DNA from: JANQUM01 sp047630355
GTDB lineage: Bacteria; Bacteroidota; Bacteroidia; Cytophagales; Spirosomataceae
Direction of reading: 5' to 3'
Length of the DNA: 8,353 nucleotides
Assembly: GCA_047630355.1 (NCBI GenBank)
Contig: JBLHXN010000140.1
Coordinates: 1 to 8,353 of the forward strand
Position numbers and translations under genes: made by a program. Shown piece after piece: positions 6,594-8,353 of this stretch (within the stretch, counting starts at the first letter, position 1; each line of letters starts with the position of its first letter). The notes under the pieces were generated by a model, which did not search any database, was not told the DNA's origin, and saw nothing but the letters and a program-made list of their open reading frames with translations.

Positions 6594-7178
6594 TTACTTC
6601 CTAACCCACTTATTTAACTTGTGCGTTACCCAAACTGAACCCGCTCCGATAGCTGCTCCAGCGAGAACATCGGTGGGGTAGTGGGCTCCCAATCGCATGC
6701 GGGAATAACCAACGGCGGTAGCAAAGCCGTAAGCGGGCACGGCGACGTACCACTTGGGGTAATTTACGGTCAATGAAGTTGCCATTGAAAAAGCAACGGC
6801 GGTACTACCCGATGGGAAAGATTCGTCGTTTTCGATGCGGTAATTATTAATAAACGGATGCGTCTCGTAGGGGCGGGGGCGGTTAATGCCTTTTTTGAGT
6901 AAATAGCCCACGCCGTAAGTCCCGAGTAACGCTACGCTCGAAAGAAGTCCTTTCTCGGCGACCTTCTTATTCTTTGAAAGCAAACCTACGCCAATTTGGG
7001 TCGCAATGCTGCCGAGTGCCACGTAATCGGCGGCATCAGTGATAAGTTGTAAATTTTTACTCTGAGTCTCGGTTCTTCGGAGTGAAAGGTCGTTTAATAG
7101 TCTGACCTCGTAGTTTTGGGAGAAAGAAGTTTGGATAAGTATTGAAGCTAGCAAAAAACTTACGGCGATTCTGTTCAT
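6594..7178 (-). CDS. PAP2-family phosphatase, secreted or membrane, with Ser replacing the C2 His
   Basis: Type-2 phosphatidic acid phosphatase family members dephosphorylate lipid phosphates or related substrates at the outer face of the inner membrane. The 194 residues begin with a signal peptide or signal anchor (hydrophobic 4-15, possible cleavage after SFS, 18-20). The three family motifs are at 95-103 (C1, K-x6-RP: Lys95, Arg102, Pro103), 122-125 (C2, normally PSGH, here PSGS) and 159-170 (C3, SR-x5-H-x3-D: Arg160, nucleophile His166, Asp170). Moderately hydrophobic segments around 52-67, 79-94, 143-157 and 170-185 could be membrane helices. The C2 histidine normally protonates the leaving group, so Ser125 may lower or alter activity. 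The gene is convergent with the MDR gene and lies 176 bases downstream of dapA on the same strand. Undecaprenyl-pyrophosphate or lipid-A phosphatase activity is possible but not shown. Confidence 0.85.
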   Translation of the reverse strand: MNRIAVSFLLASILIQTSFSQNYEVRLLNDLSLRRTETQSKNLQLITDAADYVALGSIATQIGVGLLSKNKKVAEKGLLSSVALLGTYGVGYLLKKGINRPRPYETHPFINNYRIENDESFPSGSTAVAFSMATSLTVNYPKWYVAVPAYGFATAVGYSRMRLGAHYPTDVLAGAAIGAGSVWVTHKLNKWVRK

Positions 7179-7208
7179 AAAATAAAACTTTTATAGTCAC
7201 AAATTAAT

Positions 7209-7320
7209 ACGTCGGGCTGAGCGTACCAGGTTGCTGGAGCAATCGAAGCCCGTTCCGTTCCCTCAATGACCCTGTTCTACGCAACTTCTACGCTGCCTTC
7301 GACTCCGATTAGGCGGCGGG
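7209..7320. repeat. GC-rich, repeat-laden intergenic element (REP-like?)
   Basis: Between the dapA stop and the PAP2 start, about 110 bases are clearly richer in GC than the surroundings. They hold an imperfect inverted pair, GGAG-n3-TCGAAG (7236-7248) against CTTCGACTCC (7297-7306), a direct repeat TTCTACGC (7275-7282 and 7286-7293), tandem CGTTC (7251-7255 and 7256-7260), and a small hairpin CCAG-GTTG-CTGG (7226-7237). The CTTCGACTCC and GGGCTGAGC words resemble the dispersed intergenic repeats seen in many Bacteroidota genomes, but a single copy cannot prove this. It is not a classic terminator, since no T-run follows on the minus strand. Mature-RNA leader or processing functions are alternatives. 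Confidence 0.4.
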
Positions 7321-7354
7321 CAATAGAAACACTATTTTTCATGAACGGATCTTT

Positions 7355-8236
7355 TTACAAAAATCCTTCTTTTTTCATTGCACTTTCGAGTGCTTTGCCA
7401 AGATCTGGCGTTGCTTCTACAAGTGGTAACCGCACGAGGGCTTCGCACAATCCACGAATGGCACAAACTTTCTTTATCCCAACAGGATTTGATTCGGCGT
7501 AAAGTAATTTATCAAATTCTATAAATTTGAATTGAATGGAAGAAGCAGCTTTGAAGTCACCTTTGAGGGCGGCGTGTGTCATTTCGTGGAATGGTTCACT
7601 AAAGCCATTAGCAATTACTGAAATAACTCCTTTGTACCCAATGCTGATTTGTGCGGTTACGAGATTATCATCTCCGGAGACTAACAGAAATTCGGACGGT
7701 AAAGTATTGGCTAAAACCTGTGCTTGTTCCAGACTGGACGAAGCGTCTTTCAAGCCGATGATGTTTGGGTGCCTGGCAAGCTCAACGATTGTGTCAATTG
7801 TCAGAGACGTTACCGTTCGTCCTGGCACATTATACAAAATAACTGGAATGGGTGATGCCTCTGCAATGGTGGTATAATGGGCAATCAGCCCCGCCTGGCT
7901 TGGTTTATTATAATATGGACAAACCGACAAAATGGCACTAACTCCTTCAAAATCAGTTTGTTTAATGGTTTCTAAGACGTTGTAGGTATTGTTTCCACCG
8001 ATGCCGAATACAATTGGAAGCTTTTTAGGATTGTGCTTTTTTGTAAACTCCAGTAACTGTTGCTGCTCGCTCTTAGTGGTTGTTGGAGATTCTCCCGTTG
8101 TTCCATTCACCACTAAATAATCAGACCCATTACTGACGTAATTTATGATGTTTTCGAGAGCCGTAAAGTCAATGGATAAGTCGGACTTGAAAGGTGTAAT
8201 TAGTGCGGTTCCAACGCCGTAAAATGTTGAAGTCAT
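7355..8236 (-). CDS. dapA: 4-hydroxy-tetrahydrodipicolinate synthase (DapA)
   Basis: DapA condenses pyruvate with L-aspartate-4-semialdehyde, the first committed step of the diaminopimelate/lysine pathway, in the cytoplasm. The 293 residues form a full-length class I TIM-barrel aldolase. Schiff-base Lys163 is in GLKDAS (161-166); the active-site partners are Tyr135 and Arg140 in YNVPGR, Thr46-Thr47 in NGTTGES (44-50) and Tyr109 in CPYYNKP (106-112), matching E. coli Lys161, Tyr133, Arg138, Thr44 and Tyr107. The ATG at 8236 gives the expected start just before GVGTALITPF. N-acetylneuraminate lyase and related aldolases share the fold, but GTTGES and the Tyr/Arg set favour DapA. No other lysine gene adjoins it. 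Its product feeds the same meso-DAP pool whose murein tripeptide Mpl recycles. Confidence 0.95.
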   Translation of the reverse strand: MTSTFYGVGTALITPFKSDLSIDFTALENIINYVSNGSDYLVVNGTTGESPTTTKSEQQQLLEFTKKHNPKKLPIVFGIGGNNTYNVLETIKQTDFEGVSAILSVCPYYNKPSQAGLIAHYTTIAEASPIPVILYNVPGRTVTSLTIDTIVELARHPNIIGLKDASSSLEQAQVLANTLPSEFLLVSGDDNLVTAQISIGYKGVISVIANGFSEPFHEMTHAALKGDFKAASSIQFKFIEFDKLLYAESNPVGIKKVCAIRGLCEALVRLPLVEATPDLGKALESAMKKEGFL

Positions 8237-8268
8237 AGTAGTGCTGAGATAATTTAAGTCGTTCTAAA

Positions 8269-8276
8269 CAAAATTA
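8269..8276 (-). promoter_or_regulatory. Probable -7 promoter box for dapA
   Basis: Read on the minus strand, TAATTTTG (8276-8269) matches the Bacteroidota -7 box TAnnTTTG exactly. It would start transcription near 8262, about 25 bases before the dapA ATG. The -33 region is poor: only TTAC is found 18 bases upstream. If the possible upstream minus-strand frame is real, this box overlaps its stop codon. Confidence 0.42.
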
Positions 8277-8353
8277 GTGGAAATGATGTGTTCCGTAACT
8301 AAGATTCACGAATTTAATCCGGTAGTAAATCGGGTCGTCTCTTTTTTGTTCGC
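8274..8353 (-). CDS. Possible C-terminal tail of an upstream minus-strand gene (partial)
   Basis: From base 8351 leftward, one minus-strand frame is open for 25 codons to a TAA at 8276-8274, reading for example RDDPIYYRIKFVNLSYG. The other two minus frames stop sooner. The composition is protein-like, but the stretch is too short to be certain, and the plus strand is also open from ATG at 8283 to the window end. I do not recognise a family. If real, it ends 37 bases before the dapA start and could be co-transcribed with dapA. Confidence 0.28.
   Translation of the reverse strand, partial: EQKRDDPIYYRIKFVNLSYGTHHFH

Noticed and set aside
7266..7877. Plus-strand frames at 7266-7502 and 7536-7877
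   Set aside because: Both are mainly antisense to dapA; the first begins in the repeat-rich spacer and shows no domain.
1..8353. CRISPR array, tRNA, rRNA, insertion sequence, phage or defence system
   Set aside because: No regularly spaced repeats, cloverleaf, transposase or integrase motifs, or defence-gene domains were seen on either strand.

Overview
The window looks like housekeeping chromosome from a Bacteroidota bacterium, probably of the order Cytophagales. The pointers are moderate GC, starts preceded by A-rich leaders rather than strong Shine-Dalgarno sequences, several upstream boxes matching the Bacteroidota -7 consensus TAnnTTTG, the Bacteroidota forms of Mpl and of a short arginine decarboxylase, a Tat-exported Gfo/Idh/MocA oxidoreductase, and a Crp-like regulator of the type common in this phylum. 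The genus cannot be fixed from sequence reading alone.

Layout, left to right. (1) 1-1128, minus: mpl, murein tripeptide ligase, running off the left edge and lacking about its last 75-80 residues. (2) 1278-2759, plus: a fold-III PLP decarboxylase, most likely arginine decarboxylase (speA), divergent from mpl across a 149-base gap. (3) 2829-2957, plus: a 42-codon lipoprotein gene, short enough to be easily missed. (4) 3026-4492, plus: Tat-exported Gfo/Idh/MocA dehydrogenase, closed by a very strong hairpin at 4514-4561. (5) 4799-6441, plus: a Crp-family regulator with a TTG start, then a zinc-free quinone-oxidoreductase-like MDR enzyme with its own good promoter, closed by a hairpin terminator at 6461-6500. 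(6) 6594-7178, minus: a PAP2-family phosphatase with an altered C2 motif. (7) 7179-7354: a GC-rich, repeat-laden spacer. (8) 7355-8236, minus: dapA. (9) 8237-8353: dapA leader and possibly the last codons of another minus-strand gene.

How the genes relate: mpl (reuse of the meso-DAP tripeptide), dapA (first committed step to DAP and lysine) and perhaps the PAP2 phosphatase (lipid-phosphate turnover) share a loose cell-envelope theme, but they are not one operon. The Crp/MDR pair is bounded by two terminators and looks like a self-contained regulator-enzyme module. I found no CRISPR array, transposase, phage gene, tRNA, rRNA or clear riboswitch, and no convincing undescribed multi-gene system. 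The points most worth a second look are the PAP2 active-site substitution, the tiny lipoprotein, the TTG-started regulator and the repeat-rich spacer.
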